Assembly: GCF_018141445.1 (NCBI RefSeq)
Contig: NZ_CP058649.1
Coordinates: 1,879,001 to 1,943,000 of the forward strand
Direction of reading: 5' to 3'
Origin: Vallitalea pronyensis
GTDB taxonomy: Bacteria > Bacillota > Clostridia > Lachnospirales > Vallitaleaceae
DNA: 64,000 bases
The position numbers were made by a program, and so were the translations under genes. Shown piece after piece: positions 1 through 8,274 of the stretch. The notes below the pieces were generated by a model. It worked only from the letters and a program-made list of their open reading frames with translations. It was not told the origin of the DNA and did not search any database. Position 1 is the first letter of the stretch; each line of letters opens with the position of its first letter.

Positions 1-528
1 GCTGATACATTTTATGCTCAGTTAATGCCAAGATACACCTTTGAAGATGGCAGCGAGCTCATGTCGCTGGCTTATATGAAAGACATAACAACTTATCAAG
101 CTGATGATTATTTTGAGTTGACTTACATATTAGAGAATCTATGCCAAGTGGGTGATAGATACCCTATCATGGATCAGCGAGGTGCTTGTAGGATAAAATA
201 TGTGTTCAAGTCAGGGTATATTAAAAGAGAAGAATGGGTGACATGGCAAGAAAGTTCATGGATAGAAATCGTCATGGAATTTTTATGTTTTTCAAACAAC
301 CCTACATTAGATGAGCATGGTTTTATCCTGTTTGAGGATGGCCCTATTCAGAAGTTTAAAGTGAGCGGTTTGGATTATACAGGCTCAGAGGTTTTAGGCC
401 TTGAAGAAGTCTATCATACCTCCCATAAAGCCCTAGAAACGAAGCTTCAGTTTAGAAAGCAAGTTAAAAATTTTGACAGACCAATGAAAATTCAGTGGGA
501 AATGTTTTATGATAATAGGAGGTCATAG
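1..528 (+). CDS. C-terminal part of an unidentified protein (truncated by window start)
   Basis: The reading frame is open from the first base, so this is the 3' end of a longer gene; the first ATG at 25 is probably internal. The visible 175 or so residues have many aromatic and acidic residues and no signal or membrane segment. I do not recognise the family. The stop (526-528) lies one base before the start of the KdgF-like cupin, and the cupin's ribosome binding site sits inside this gene, so the two are translationally coupled and belong to one operon. A uronate- or lyase-related enzyme would fit the partner, but nothing in the visible residues shows this. Confidence 0.6.
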   Translation, partial: ADTFYAQLMPRYTFEDGSELMSLAYMKDITTYQADDYFELTYILENLCQVGDRYPIMDQRGACRIKYVFKSGYIKREEWVTWQESSWIEIVMEFLCFSNNPTLDEHGFILFEDGPIQKFKVSGLDYTGSEVLGLEEVYHTSHKALETKLQFRKQVKNFDRPMKIQWEMFYDNRRS

Positions 529-529
529 A

Positions 530-871
530 ATGGATAGCATTAAGCATTATTTTATGAAAGAGGACAGTTCTATGGAAGATTTAGGGAGTGGTATAAGTCG
601 TAACATTCTTTCTTATTCCGATAACCTGATGCTTGTTGAAGTGTATTTTGAAAAGGGTGCAGTAGGTTCCCTTCATAGCCATCCCCATGAACAATGTACC
701 TATATTTTAGAGGGTGTATTCGAATTCAATATAGGAGGAAAGAAGCAAATACTTAAGGTTGGGGATAGCACTTATAAGCAACCCAATGTTGAACATGGTG
801 CCGTTTGCCTTGAGACAGGGAGACTGCTGGATGTTTTTACACCAGCTAGACAGACGTTTTTAGAAACATAG
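530..871 (+). CDS. kdgF: KdgF-like cupin (unsaturated uronate ring-opening)
   Basis: A 113-residue single-domain cupin. The motif HSHPHEQ at about residues 47-53 and a later His in NVEHGA supply the expected cupin metal ligands, and the C-terminal pattern LLDVFTPARQTFL is typical of KdgF proteins. KdgF opens 4,5-unsaturated uronates released by pectate or alginate lyases to the linear keto sugar in the cytoplasm. The ATG at 530 is chosen over an upstream ATG at 509 because AGGAGG at 517-522 is correctly spaced only for 530. It is coupled to the truncated gene upstream and followed by a terminator, so it ends an operon that was probably devoted to a uronic-acid polysaccharide. Assignment rests on motif recognition; a generic cupin is the alternative. 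Confidence 0.7.
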   Translation: MDSIKHYFMKEDSSMEDLGSGISRNILSYSDNLMLVEVYFEKGAVGSLHSHPHEQCTYILEGVFEFNIGGKKQILKVGDSTYKQPNVEHGAVCLETGRLLDVFTPARQTFLET

Positions 872-887
872 TACGCCATATTTTATG

Positions 888-917
888 GGATTTGATGCAT
901 ACATCAAATCCTATTTT
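888..917 (+). terminator. Rho-independent terminator after the cupin
   Basis: A perfect 10-bp stem (GGATTTGATG, CATCAAATCC) with a CATA loop, followed directly by TATTTTTTA. It closes the operon entering from the left edge. Confidence 0.85.
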
Positions 918-990
918 TTATTGTAAAAACATAAAAAAAGGCGATTTCTTTATGCCTATCAGATGAATTTAAAAATTGAAAGTACGTTTT

Positions 991-1031
991 AAAAAATGTT
1001 CATTTACTTTCCCGAGTACAAGCATTACCAT
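991..1031 (+). promoter_or_regulatory. Promoter of GH82-like gene, shared ATTTAC motif
   Basis: The -35 TTTACT (1003-1008) and -10 TACCAT (1026-1031) are 17 bp apart. The -35 is preceded by AAAAAATGTTCA, giving the RTGNNNATTTAC block that recurs before other catabolic genes at 12252, 24194, 49949, 54700 and 59353. Confidence 0.55.
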
Positions 1032-1225
1032 TGGAGTATAAAACATATGAATTTTCGGTCTATTTTAAGGCCCTTTAGAATAGAGAGACAATCTGAATAG
1101 ATTGGATGTGTAATCCATGTATAGCTCAATATGAATGATAAATTGTCATTCATGGGATGTCTATGAATGTCAATAGTCATCTGTATATATTTGTGTTGAG
1201 AAAATACCAACAAAGGAGGAAGCGT

Positions 1226-1252
1226 ATGATTAAACCAATGATGAAAAATTGA
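1226..1252 (+). CDS. Possible 8-residue leader peptide
   Basis: A perfect AAAGGAGG (1212-1219) stands 6 nt before an ATG that opens an ORF of only eight codons, MIKPMMKN, ending in TGA. It lies in the long leader about 55 nt upstream of the GH82-like start. The ribosome binding site is stronger than that of the following gene. It may be a regulatory upstream ORF or a chance occurrence. Confidence 0.3.
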   Translation: MIKPMMKN

Positions 1253-1307
1253 GTTTAAGACATGAGGTATTCTTGAAGAATCAATTAAAAAACGAGGAGA
1301 TGGAAAA

Positions 1308-2732
1308 ATGAAAAAAAGGTTATCATTTTTAAGCTTTAGTTTAGTCGTTTTGATGTTATGTACCATTTGTAAAACGCCGGTAATGGCTGCTAATCCTGCA
1401 ACATATGACGGTATTGGTAACGTCTCATATGGTGGTAAAAGATATTTCACAAATAGGATTAACACCAGTAATAAAAAAATTGTAACGCCAAGTGATAGTA
1501 TAAGTTCCATTCAACAGAAGCTGAATACAGGGGGAATTATTCAATTTTCTAGTGGAACTTATCATTTAGGTACGTTAAAGATTAATAAATCCAATACAAG
1601 GATTGAGGTCCATGAAGATGCTGTATTTAACATGAATAGCAATATCTTGTTTGATATACGTCCTAAGACCGTGGATGATCCAAGGATACAGAACATAGAG
1701 ATTTCTTCCATTGGCCCTGGCCGTTTTACCATCAAGACCAACGGCAATAAAGGTGGGGATAAACGTCCCATTCGTTTGACCAATGTTAAGAATTTTGCCA
1801 TTGCTAAAATTAATATCCAAGGGAACTATGAAGGTCAGCCATTTGTGGTGTTAGTGCCTTATCAAGATGGTAGTCCTGGCACAATTTTGGTCAATAATGT
1901 GAAGACCTATAACCCAATTTTTGGGAAAGTACCTACTTATGGTGTGGTACAAGATGTGGCAGCTACAGGTATTCATGGTGGCTATGCTACTGTTCAATTG
2001 TTTGCAGGAAATAACGTACTATTACGTAATATTGATGGCGAGAATGGTGCAACAGTGCGCCTTGAGCCTGGCAGTGGAAAAGACACAGATAATTCAAGTT
2101 TGGCAGGACCAACCCTTGGAGCCATCCATCATGTTGCACTGGTTAATATCAAAAATAAAGAAGGCTTTTGTGCTGTGTATATGAAACCTCATGCCAAAAT
2201 ATGTCACGATATTACCTTAGTGAATATATCCGCTATCAACAGTGGTTTTGCCATCCATGCAGACGTGTCTGAGTTTACAAGGGATGATAGTGTAACGGTC
2301 AATTATCAAGGGGACACCTATACGGTTCATCGAAAGCGTGGACGTTTTGAAAATGTTAAGGTAAAAGGAAACATTAAGTTAGAGCAAAGAGGTAATGAAA
2401 AAATAGCCTGGTTTGCCTATAGTGACCTTTTATATATTGATTATAGTAAACGTGATGGTGGAGGAAGTTATGCAGATTATGAGAAATCCCTTGAAGGGTC
2501 TAAGCGTTTATCCACACCTGTCGTACCCATACTTATGATTTCCCATGAGTACCGTACCGATACCACATTCAATGTGGATCGAGGGTGTTATACATTAGAC
2601 TATTCTAATGCTAACATTCAATCAATAGGGTTTACCCACTCCTTGGCAACAGATGGTGGTGTGTTGTATCGAGAAGATGCAAGAACAAGGAACAACAGAC
2701 CATTAACTGACGAACAAATCAAGGATTATTAA
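1308..2732 (+). CDS. Secreted right-handed beta-helix hydrolase, GH82 iota-carrageenase-like
   Basis: A 474-residue protein with a Sec signal peptide (cleavage near residue 27, after PVMA) and then repeated short beta-strand rungs typical of a right-handed beta-helix. Its length is close to GH82 iota-carrageenases (about 490 residues), which cut beta-1,4 bonds of iota-carrageenan outside the cell. Gln230 and Glu253 keep the 23-residue spacing I recall for Gln222 and Glu245 (acid) in Alteromonas fortis CgiA, and a PH motif at 294-295 may match its His281. However, the residues after Glu253 are Pro-Gly, where CgiA has its general-base Asp247, so the base seems missing or moved. The start is fixed by GAGGAG 11 nt upstream. 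It is monocistronic, with its own promoter and terminator. Another beta-helix glycosidase or lyase family is the alternative. Confidence 0.6.
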   Translation: MKKRLSFLSFSLVVLMLCTICKTPVMAANPATYDGIGNVSYGGKRYFTNRINTSNKKIVTPSDSISSIQQKLNTGGIIQFSSGTYHLGTLKINKSNTRIEVHEDAVFNMNSNILFDIRPKTVDDPRIQNIEISSIGPGRFTIKTNGNKGGDKRPIRLTNVKNFAIAKINIQGNYEGQPFVVLVPYQDGSPGTILVNNVKTYNPIFGKVPTYGVVQDVAATGIHGGYATVQLFAGNNVLLRNIDGENGATVRLEPGSGKDTDNSSLAGPTLGAIHHVALVNIKNKEGFCAVYMKPHAKICHDITLVNISAINSGFAIHADVSEFTRDDSVTVNYQGDTYTVHRKRGRFENVKVKGNIKLEQRGNEKIAWFAYSDLLYIDYSKRDGGGSYADYEKSLEGSKRLSTPVVPILMISHEYRTDTTFNVDRGCYTLDYSNANIQSIGFTHSLATDGGVLYREDARTRNNRPLTDEQIKDY

Positions 2733-2744
2733 GTCATAAAAAGA

Positions 2745-2785
2745 ATGGACCTCTTTTTGTCTTAGTTGTACAAAAAGAGGTTCAT
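2745..2785 (+). terminator. Terminator after GH82-like gene
   Basis: A 16-nt stem (2745-2760 with 2770-2785) containing ACCTCTTTTTGT and ACAAAAAGAGGT around a 9-nt loop. The U-rich tail is weak. Confidence 0.65.
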
Positions 2786-2823
2786 TATCGTAAAAAAGAT
2801 AGCTTTATCATAAAAAAATGTAT

Positions 2824-2851
2824 TTGTAAAAAGTAAAATACAGATTATAAT
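2824..2851 (+). promoter_or_regulatory. Promoter of the two-component system
   Basis: TTGTAA (2824-2829) and TATAAT (2846-2851), spaced by 16 bp, lie 41 bp before the histidine-kinase start. This looks like a standard housekeeping promoter and differs from the ATTTAC type. Confidence 0.6.
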
Positions 2852-2892
2852 GAATAAGAGTACCTATGTTAAAAAGACGAGAGGGTAAGCTT

Positions 2893-4602
2893 ATGAAGCT
2901 TCGGAACAAGTATTTTTTAATATTTTTTTCTGTATTTCTTGTGATTTCTTTAGCCATGAGTTTCATTGCTTATTTTTTATCAAATCATATTCTAATGCAT
3001 AAATATGAAGAGATGAGTGATGAAAATCTTAGCTACATTATGGAAATTACAGAAAAGGAATTGAATCAATTAACCAATACCTTTGGGTTTCTTGCGAATA
3101 ATACCCTGGTTCTTGAGCGTATTCAGACGGATTATGGTCATAGGAAAGCCTTTGAAAAAATAAGAGATGACAGGATTGTGACCCATACCATAAACGCTAT
3201 GAGTACATTTGATGTTTTTGCATCTATTCAAGGTATCTATATCTATGGTTATAATGGGGAAGAATATTGGCATACCATAGGCAATGATTTTTTTGAAAAT
3301 ACAACGATACAAGAGGAATTATCAAAGGTGGAGATATCGTCTATAGGACTAACCTATCTTGGTATAGAAGAAAGTTATTATCATTTAGCTGATTCAGAAC
3401 ATGTCTTAAAGTTTGCTCGAAAACTGTACAATCATTTTGGTGCAGCTATCGGGTTAATTTACTTTGAATTAGATGCGGATTATTTTAGAAAATTATATAA
3501 TAATGAACGCATTTACAGTGATAGAAAATTGTTTTTAACAGATCATGAAGGGCGTATGATTTATCATGAATCCAAGAACTTAGTAAGTCAGAAGTTAGAC
3601 ACTGAAGGTCATGCAGGTATTACCGTTGAAAAAGAGTTAGAGGATTATGGATGGAAGCTGATAAGTATGACACCAGCAGACCGTATCTATGATGAGAACA
3701 GTTTAATCATAAAGGTTACTTTGATCACAGCAGCCATAAGTATTATACTTGAAATGTTGATTCTTATGGTGATTACAGGACGGATTGTTCGACCCATTAA
3801 TAAGTTAACCAAAGCCATGACACAAGTACGTCACGGTGACCTGCAGGTCCAGGTCGATCATAAAAGTGATGATGAAATTGGTTTGTTAACGAATAATTTT
3901 AATCGAATGACTAGGCAGTTGAAGGAAAATATGGATAAAGAAATTGCCTATAATAAAGCCATGAATGATGCGGAATATAAAGCGCTGCAAGCCCAAATCA
4001 ATCCTCATTTTATGTACAATTCCTTGAATGCTTTAAAATGGCTTGCAGGTATTCAAAAAGCAGACAATATCATCAACATTGTGGATGCGCTTTGGATACT
4101 GCTTCGCAAGACAAGTAGTCTAAAAGGTCAATTTGTTCCGTTAAAAAGTGAGATCGAGATTATTGATGCCTATGGTATGATTCAACAAGTGCGGTACAAA
4201 GGTAAGTTTGAAATCATCTATGCTATCCAAGATGAGCATATGGAAAAGATTATACCCAAGTACATTCTCCAGCCTTTTGTAGAAAATGCCATCTTCTATG
4301 GTATTGAACCCAAAAAAGGTCCTGGAATCATTCAGGTTGTTACAGAAGTGGTGGGAGACGATCTTAAGATTATGGTCATGGATGATGGTGTTGGCATAGA
4401 GAAAGAGAAATTGCGCATGATTTTAACCGATTCATCTAAGCATCAACATGAAGCTGGTCTTAATCCTATTGGTATTAAGAATGTGGATGAACGGTTAAAG
4501 CTTCTATATGGTAACCATTATGGGGTTCATATAGACAGTACGTTAGGAGAAGGGACAACCATAACCATTCACATACCAATCAATACATCTCAGGAAGGGT
4601 GA
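2893..4602 (+). CDS. YesM-type sensor histidine kinase
   Basis: A 569-residue membrane sensor. Order: transmembrane helix (about 5-27), an extracellular sensor region of about 240 residues, a second transmembrane helix (about 275-297), a HAMP linker, then the His_kinase domain with phospho-acceptor His372 in QINPHFMYNSLNAL, and a HATPase domain (FVENAIFYG, DDGVGI). Kinases of this class pair with YesN-type AraC response regulators and sense carbohydrates outside the cell. The ATG at 2893 is preferred over 2866 because GAGGG (2881-2885) is well placed only for it. The stop nearly touches the regulator gene, so the pair is co-translated. The likely target is the importer at 6396-9660 just downstream; ligand unknown. 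Confidence 0.9.
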   Translation: MKLRNKYFLIFFSVFLVISLAMSFIAYFLSNHILMHKYEEMSDENLSYIMEITEKELNQLTNTFGFLANNTLVLERIQTDYGHRKAFEKIRDDRIVTHTINAMSTFDVFASIQGIYIYGYNGEEYWHTIGNDFFENTTIQEELSKVEISSIGLTYLGIEESYYHLADSEHVLKFARKLYNHFGAAIGLIYFELDADYFRKLYNNERIYSDRKLFLTDHEGRMIYHESKNLVSQKLDTEGHAGITVEKELEDYGWKLISMTPADRIYDENSLIIKVTLITAAISIILEMLILMVITGRIVRPINKLTKAMTQVRHGDLQVQVDHKSDDEIGLLTNNFNRMTRQLKENMDKEIAYNKAMNDAEYKALQAQINPHFMYNSLNALKWLAGIQKADNIINIVDALWILLRKTSSLKGQFVPLKSEIEIIDAYGMIQQVRYKGKFEIIYAIQDEHMEKIIPKYILQPFVENAIFYGIEPKKGPGIIQVVTEVVGDDLKIMVMDDGVGIEKEKLRMILTDSSKHQHEAGLNPIGIKNVDERLKLLYGNHYGVHIDSTLGEGTTITIHIPINTSQEG

Positions 4603-4607
4603 GCGTC

Positions 4608-6185
4608 ATGTATCGTGTTCTCATTGTAGATGATGAAATTATCAGCAGGCTTGGTGTAACCAATCTCCTTAACTGGGAAGCACATGGTTTTCAGTTGGTG
4701 GATAGCGTGGTTAATGGGTATGAAGCCATTGAAAGCATGCGACAACAACCCATTGATCTTGTGATTACGGACATTAAAATGCCCGTGATGACTGGTATTG
4801 AATTAATGAAGGCTGCCAAAGAAGAAGGGCACAAAAGTGCTTTTATTGTGTTGAGCTCTTTTGATGATTATGTATTTGTGAGAGAGGCTCTTAAAATGGG
4901 AGCATTGGATTATATATTGAAATTAGATCTAGATGCAGAGCATATGGCTGCTGTGCTTGAAAAGGCTAAAGAATATATTCGGTGGCAGTCTACAGAAAAA
5001 ATGCCCACCCATGTAATGGATAAGCAAATGCTCCAAAGCGCAAGAAAAGATTATCTGAAAGAAATAATCTATGGTCAGATTCCATTTGATAAGACCTATG
5101 AAGAAAGACGAGAGCATCTTTCGCTTAAACTACCTTATAAAAATTATTGTGTCCTCATGTTCAAAGTGAAAGATTTGGATAAGACTTTGAATGAAGACGG
5201 GATTCGGCAAGTGATAGAAGAAATTCTCGAAGATTATGACTATGCCTATATATGTGAAACAGGATATGAAGAACTGAGTATTGTATACAACATGAATGCC
5301 TATAGTGAAAATGAACAATATCAGACCATACATCGGTTAACGGGCAGAATCAACTTTATTATGAAACAGTATTTTAATCAAAAAGTAACAATTTATGTGA
5401 GTCAAACCTTTGGCAGTGTAGAAGATGTCCCTCTGGCCTATCTGCAAGTCTGCCAAACCTATAGTCTAAAAAGTTTTGTTTCAGATGACATGCTTGTCTT
5501 TTATGATGAAGTCATGCGTAATCGGGATTATCGAGATTATAAAAGCTTTGAAAGCTATATTAACCGTTTTGAAAAAACCTTCCAAAAAGGCAGCGATGAA
5601 AGCGTTAATGCCATTATGGACGATTTATTTAGCTATGTAGAAAAATCCAAATACATTGAACTGGGGCAGGTTCGATTCTTTATGTCATCACTGGTATACA
5701 TTACCAATAACTATTTGGACAAATTAGGGTATGCCAACAAACTGCTATGGAAAAGTGAAGAGGAAAAATATGCAATGCTTCAGGGCATACACCGTAAGGA
5801 AGATTTCATACACTTTCTCTTGGAGCTTCAAGAGAATCTAAATGCAATCACCAAGGATAACAGTGATAATTATATTATTCGACATGTGATAAAATATTTA
5901 AAAGAGCATTATCAAGAAGGCATTGTATTAAAAGATGTTGCGGATCAGTTTGGTGTGACCAATACTTACTTAAGCATGTTATTCAAAAAAGAAACAGGTG
6001 AAACCCTAAAAGAGTATTTAACGGGTTTAAAAATAGAGAAAGCGAAAAGACTGCTTAAGGAAACACATGAACAGGTGATTGAAATTTCCAAAGAGGTTGG
6101 TTATGATAATGAACATTATTTTAGCCGGATGTTTAAACAAAAAACAGGTATGACGCCTACAAGTTATAGAAATTCAGCAGAATAA
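4608..6185 (+). CDS. YesN-type response regulator, AraC output domain
   Basis: A 525-residue regulator. The N-terminal receiver domain (about 1-120) has the acidic pair D8-D9, phospho-acceptor Asp55 in DLVITDIKMP and the conserved Lys in YILKLD. A long middle region follows, then two helix-turn-helix motifs of an AraC domain in the last 100 residues (DVADQFGVTNTYLSMLFKKETG and VGYDNEHYFSRMFK segments). A GTG at 4599 would overlap the kinase stop, but GGAAGG at 4593-4598 is correctly spaced only for the ATG at 4608. It is phosphorylated by the adjacent kinase and probably activates sugar uptake genes, by analogy with YesM/YesN and related systems. Confidence 0.9.
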   Translation: MYRVLIVDDEIISRLGVTNLLNWEAHGFQLVDSVVNGYEAIESMRQQPIDLVITDIKMPVMTGIELMKAAKEEGHKSAFIVLSSFDDYVFVREALKMGALDYILKLDLDAEHMAAVLEKAKEYIRWQSTEKMPTHVMDKQMLQSARKDYLKEIIYGQIPFDKTYEERREHLSLKLPYKNYCVLMFKVKDLDKTLNEDGIRQVIEEILEDYDYAYICETGYEELSIVYNMNAYSENEQYQTIHRLTGRINFIMKQYFNQKVTIYVSQTFGSVEDVPLAYLQVCQTYSLKSFVSDDMLVFYDEVMRNRDYRDYKSFESYINRFEKTFQKGSDESVNAIMDDLFSYVEKSKYIELGQVRFFMSSLVYITNNYLDKLGYANKLLWKSEEEKYAMLQGIHRKEDFIHFLLELQENLNAITKDNSDNYIIRHVIKYLKEHYQEGIVLKDVADQFGVTNTYLSMLFKKETGETLKEYLTGLKIEKAKRLLKETHEQVIEISKEVGYDNEHYFSRMFKQKTGMTPTSYRNSAE

Positions 6186-6234
6186 GCCCTTATCTATAAA
6201 AAAAGCAACTTTATCATAAAAAAGTATATGGCCA

Positions 6235-6264
6235 AAATGCACATGTCATCATGTGCATTTTTTA
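6235..6264 (+). terminator. Terminator after two-component operon
   Basis: A perfect 11-bp stem (AAATGCACATG, CATGTGCATTT) with a TCAT loop, running into TTTTTT. Confidence 0.85.
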
Positions 6265-6306
6265 ATAGCCATATTCAATAAATAATGAAAGGTATTCATA
6301 AGTTTC

Positions 6307-6339
6307 TTTACTAAAAATGCCAGATGCCACATGTATAAT
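6307..6339 (+). promoter_or_regulatory. Probable promoter of importer 1
   Basis: A consensus -10 TATAAT (6334-6339) lies 57 bp before the first permease gene. TTTACT at 6307-6312 is 21 bp upstream of it, too far for a normal -35, so the promoter may need an activator such as the YesN-type regulator encoded just upstream. Confidence 0.4.
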
Positions 6340-6395
6340 AGAATCAATTCAATCAAACAAAGCAACACAATATCCGTTGAGGAAGGGAAATCCAT

Positions 6396-7295
6396 ATGCG
6401 TACTAGAAGGAAAAAACACATCAAACAGAATATCGTTGGTTATACCTTTATTTTACCGTCATTGATAGGGTTTATTCTATTTATGGCATACCCATTGTTT
6501 CATTCATTGTTTTTAAGTCTCATGAATTGGAACATGTTTAAGGGCTTAGAAGGTTCCACATTTATTGGTTTTGATAACTATAAAGCGGTTTTTGAAAATG
6601 AATATTTCCGTGCAGGGATAATGAATAACATTAAATTTGTTATCATGGCTGTGCCCCTCTTATTAATTGTATCCATGCTCTTAGCAACCTTATTGAATCG
6701 GAATATATGGGGCAGAGGTGCTCTTAGAACCATGTATTTTATGCCTTATGTAGCGACCATTACTGCAGCAGCAGTTGTTTTTTCAGCGTTATTTCATCCA
6801 GAGTTTGGACCCATTAATTCTTTTCTGAGGGCAATAGGTGTCGCAGACCCACCGTCGTGGACAGCAAGTGTTAAATGGGCACTGCCTACAGTAGCACTGT
6901 TCTGGATCTGGAAGAATTTAGGTTATTGTGTGGTCATCTTTTTAGCTGGGCTTCAAGGCATACCCAAAAGTTATTATGAGGCTGCATCTATCGATGGTGC
7001 CAGTAAGTTTAGCCAATTTATGCATATAACGTTACCCCTTGTATCCCCAACAACGTTTTTCTTAGCGGTTACAACGGTGATTGCATCCTTCCAGGTTTTT
7101 GCAGAGGTTAATGTGATGACCGAAGGTGGACCTGGAACAGCTACCGTGACCCTTGTTTATCATATTTATGAAACAGCATTTAAACGTTATCAAATGGGTT
7201 ATGCATCCGCCGTATCATGGGTATTTTTTGCTCTCGTTGTTGTTGTGACAGCCATTCAGTGGATGGGTCAAAAAAAATGGGTAAAATATGTATAG
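6396..7295 (+). CDS. ABC sugar importer permease 1 (MalF/UgpA type)
   Basis: A 299-residue integral membrane protein with six predicted helices and a positively charged N-terminus. The cytoplasmic EAA loop, YYEAASIDGASKFSQF, is where the ATPase docks. It forms a heterodimeric channel with the next gene product, fed by the lipoprotein encoded at 8275. GAGGAAGG ahead of the ATG supports this start. The MalF/UgpA (CUT1) class transports oligosaccharides or glycosides. No ATPase gene accompanies it. The position downstream of the two-component system suggests inducible uptake of an oligosaccharide released by secreted hydrolases; the exact substrate cannot be read from sequence. Confidence 0.9.
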   Translation: MRTRRKKHIKQNIVGYTFILPSLIGFILFMAYPLFHSLFLSLMNWNMFKGLEGSTFIGFDNYKAVFENEYFRAGIMNNIKFVIMAVPLLLIVSMLLATLLNRNIWGRGALRTMYFMPYVATITAAAVVFSALFHPEFGPINSFLRAIGVADPPSWTASVKWALPTVALFWIWKNLGYCVVIFLAGLQGIPKSYYEAASIDGASKFSQFMHITLPLVSPTTFFLAVTTVIASFQVFAEVNVMTEGGPGTATVTLVYHIYETAFKRYQMGYASAVSWVFFALVVVVTAIQWMGQKKWVKYV

Positions 7296-7307
7296 GAAGG
7301 TGTTAAC

Positions 7308-8138
7308 ATGAATACAGTGAAAGCAAAAATCATGAGATGGTCATTAAGTATGGTATTGGGTGTTATTGGTATTGCCATGATACTACCTATTTTATGGATG
7401 GTGTCATCAGCCTTTAAATATGAAAGTGATGTCTTTAAGATTCCCATGCAGTGGATACCTGATTATGTGAACTTGAATAACTTTAAAACAGCCGTAACGG
7501 ACTTTCCTTATTTTACATGGTATTTCAATACCTTTAAAACAACCATTATTGTTGTGCTGGTTACATTGTTGTTTAGTTCCATGTCTGGTTATGCCTTTGC
7601 TAAATTGAAGTTTAAAGGAAAAGATTTTATATTTTTCTTATTTATCGCTACATTAATGATACCGGTTCAAGTGAGGGTCATTCCCCAATTTATGATGTTT
7701 AAATCATGGGACATGATTAATAAACATTGGACCATCACCTTGCCTTGGATCTACAATGGGTTTTCTATCTTTTTAATGAGGCAGTTTTTTACATCCATTC
7801 CAAATGAACTCATTGAGGCTGCAAAAATAGACGGCAGTAACGATTATTGGACATTTTTTAAAGTGGTGTTGCCCTTAGCCAAACCCTCCTTAAGTGCGTT
7901 GGGTATTCTATCTTTTACATGGGGTTGGAATGCATATTTTGGTCCTTTAATCTATATCAGTGATACCACAAAGCAAGTGTTGGCTGTGGGTATAGCCAGT
8001 TTCAAAGCAGAGTATTCCAATAACTTTTCAGTACAGATGGCAGGTTCTACTTTGGCGCTAATACCGATTATTATCGTTTACCTCATCGCACAAAAGCAGT
8101 TTATAGAAGGTATTGCCTTATCCGGTGTTAAAGGATAA
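7308..8138 (+). CDS. ABC sugar importer permease 2 (MalG/UgpE type)
   Basis: A 276-residue membrane protein with six predicted helices and the EAA motif LIEAAKIDGSNDYWTFF, followed by LPLAKPSL. It is the MalG-class partner of the preceding permease, 12 bp downstream of it, with a GGAAGGTG ribosome binding site. Membrane topology and length are normal for CUT1 permeases. Together with the upstream permease and the lipoprotein downstream it makes a complete importer apart from the ATPase. Confidence 0.9.
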   Translation: MNTVKAKIMRWSLSMVLGVIGIAMILPILWMVSSAFKYESDVFKIPMQWIPDYVNLNNFKTAVTDFPYFTWYFNTFKTTIIVVLVTLLFSSMSGYAFAKLKFKGKDFIFFLFIATLMIPVQVRVIPQFMMFKSWDMINKHWTITLPWIYNGFSIFLMRQFFTSIPNELIEAAKIDGSNDYWTFFKVVLPLAKPSLSALGILSFTWGWNAYFGPLIYISDTTKQVLAVGIASFKAEYSNNFSVQMAGSTLALIPIIIVYLIAQKQFIEGIALSGVKG

Positions 8139-8207
8139 ATAATGGTGGTAATTGACAAACATCCTATGGCATAAGACAATGAATAGAGAGAATATACATG
8201 ATTTTCT

Positions 8208-8219
8208 AGAACGCGTTCT
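8208..8219. promoter_or_regulatory. Perfect palindrome AGAACGCGTTCT, candidate operator
   Basis: A 12-bp perfect palindrome with a central CG, flanked by TCT and TAGA, in the 136-bp gap between the second permease and the binding-protein gene. The symmetry resembles LacI-family operators, but no LacI regulator is encoded here. A related broken palindrome occurs beyond the binding-protein gene at 9706-9728. Confidence 0.35.
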
Positions 8220-8274
8220 TAGATAATATAGATCACATCACATAAAAAAAGAACAAGAAAAGGAGAACATTAAC

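Larger units (their letters stand above)
872..1307. other. Gene-free 436-bp interval with long leader of the GH82-like gene
   Basis: No supportable protein gene. It holds the cupin terminator (888-917), a promoter (1003-1031), then about 275 bp of apparent 5' leader. In the leader are two small perfect hairpins, CAATCT/AGATTG at 1089-1104 and ATGAATGA/TCATTCAT at 1131-1153, and a tiny ORF with a strong ribosome binding site at 1226-1252. A long structured leader suggests post-initiation control of the downstream gene, which is an inference. Confidence 0.5.

Noticed and set aside
1025-1510. Minus-strand ORF overlapping the GH82-like gene start
   Set aside because: It overlaps the promoter, leader and signal-peptide coding region of a well-supported plus-strand gene, has no ribosome binding site and resembles no family.
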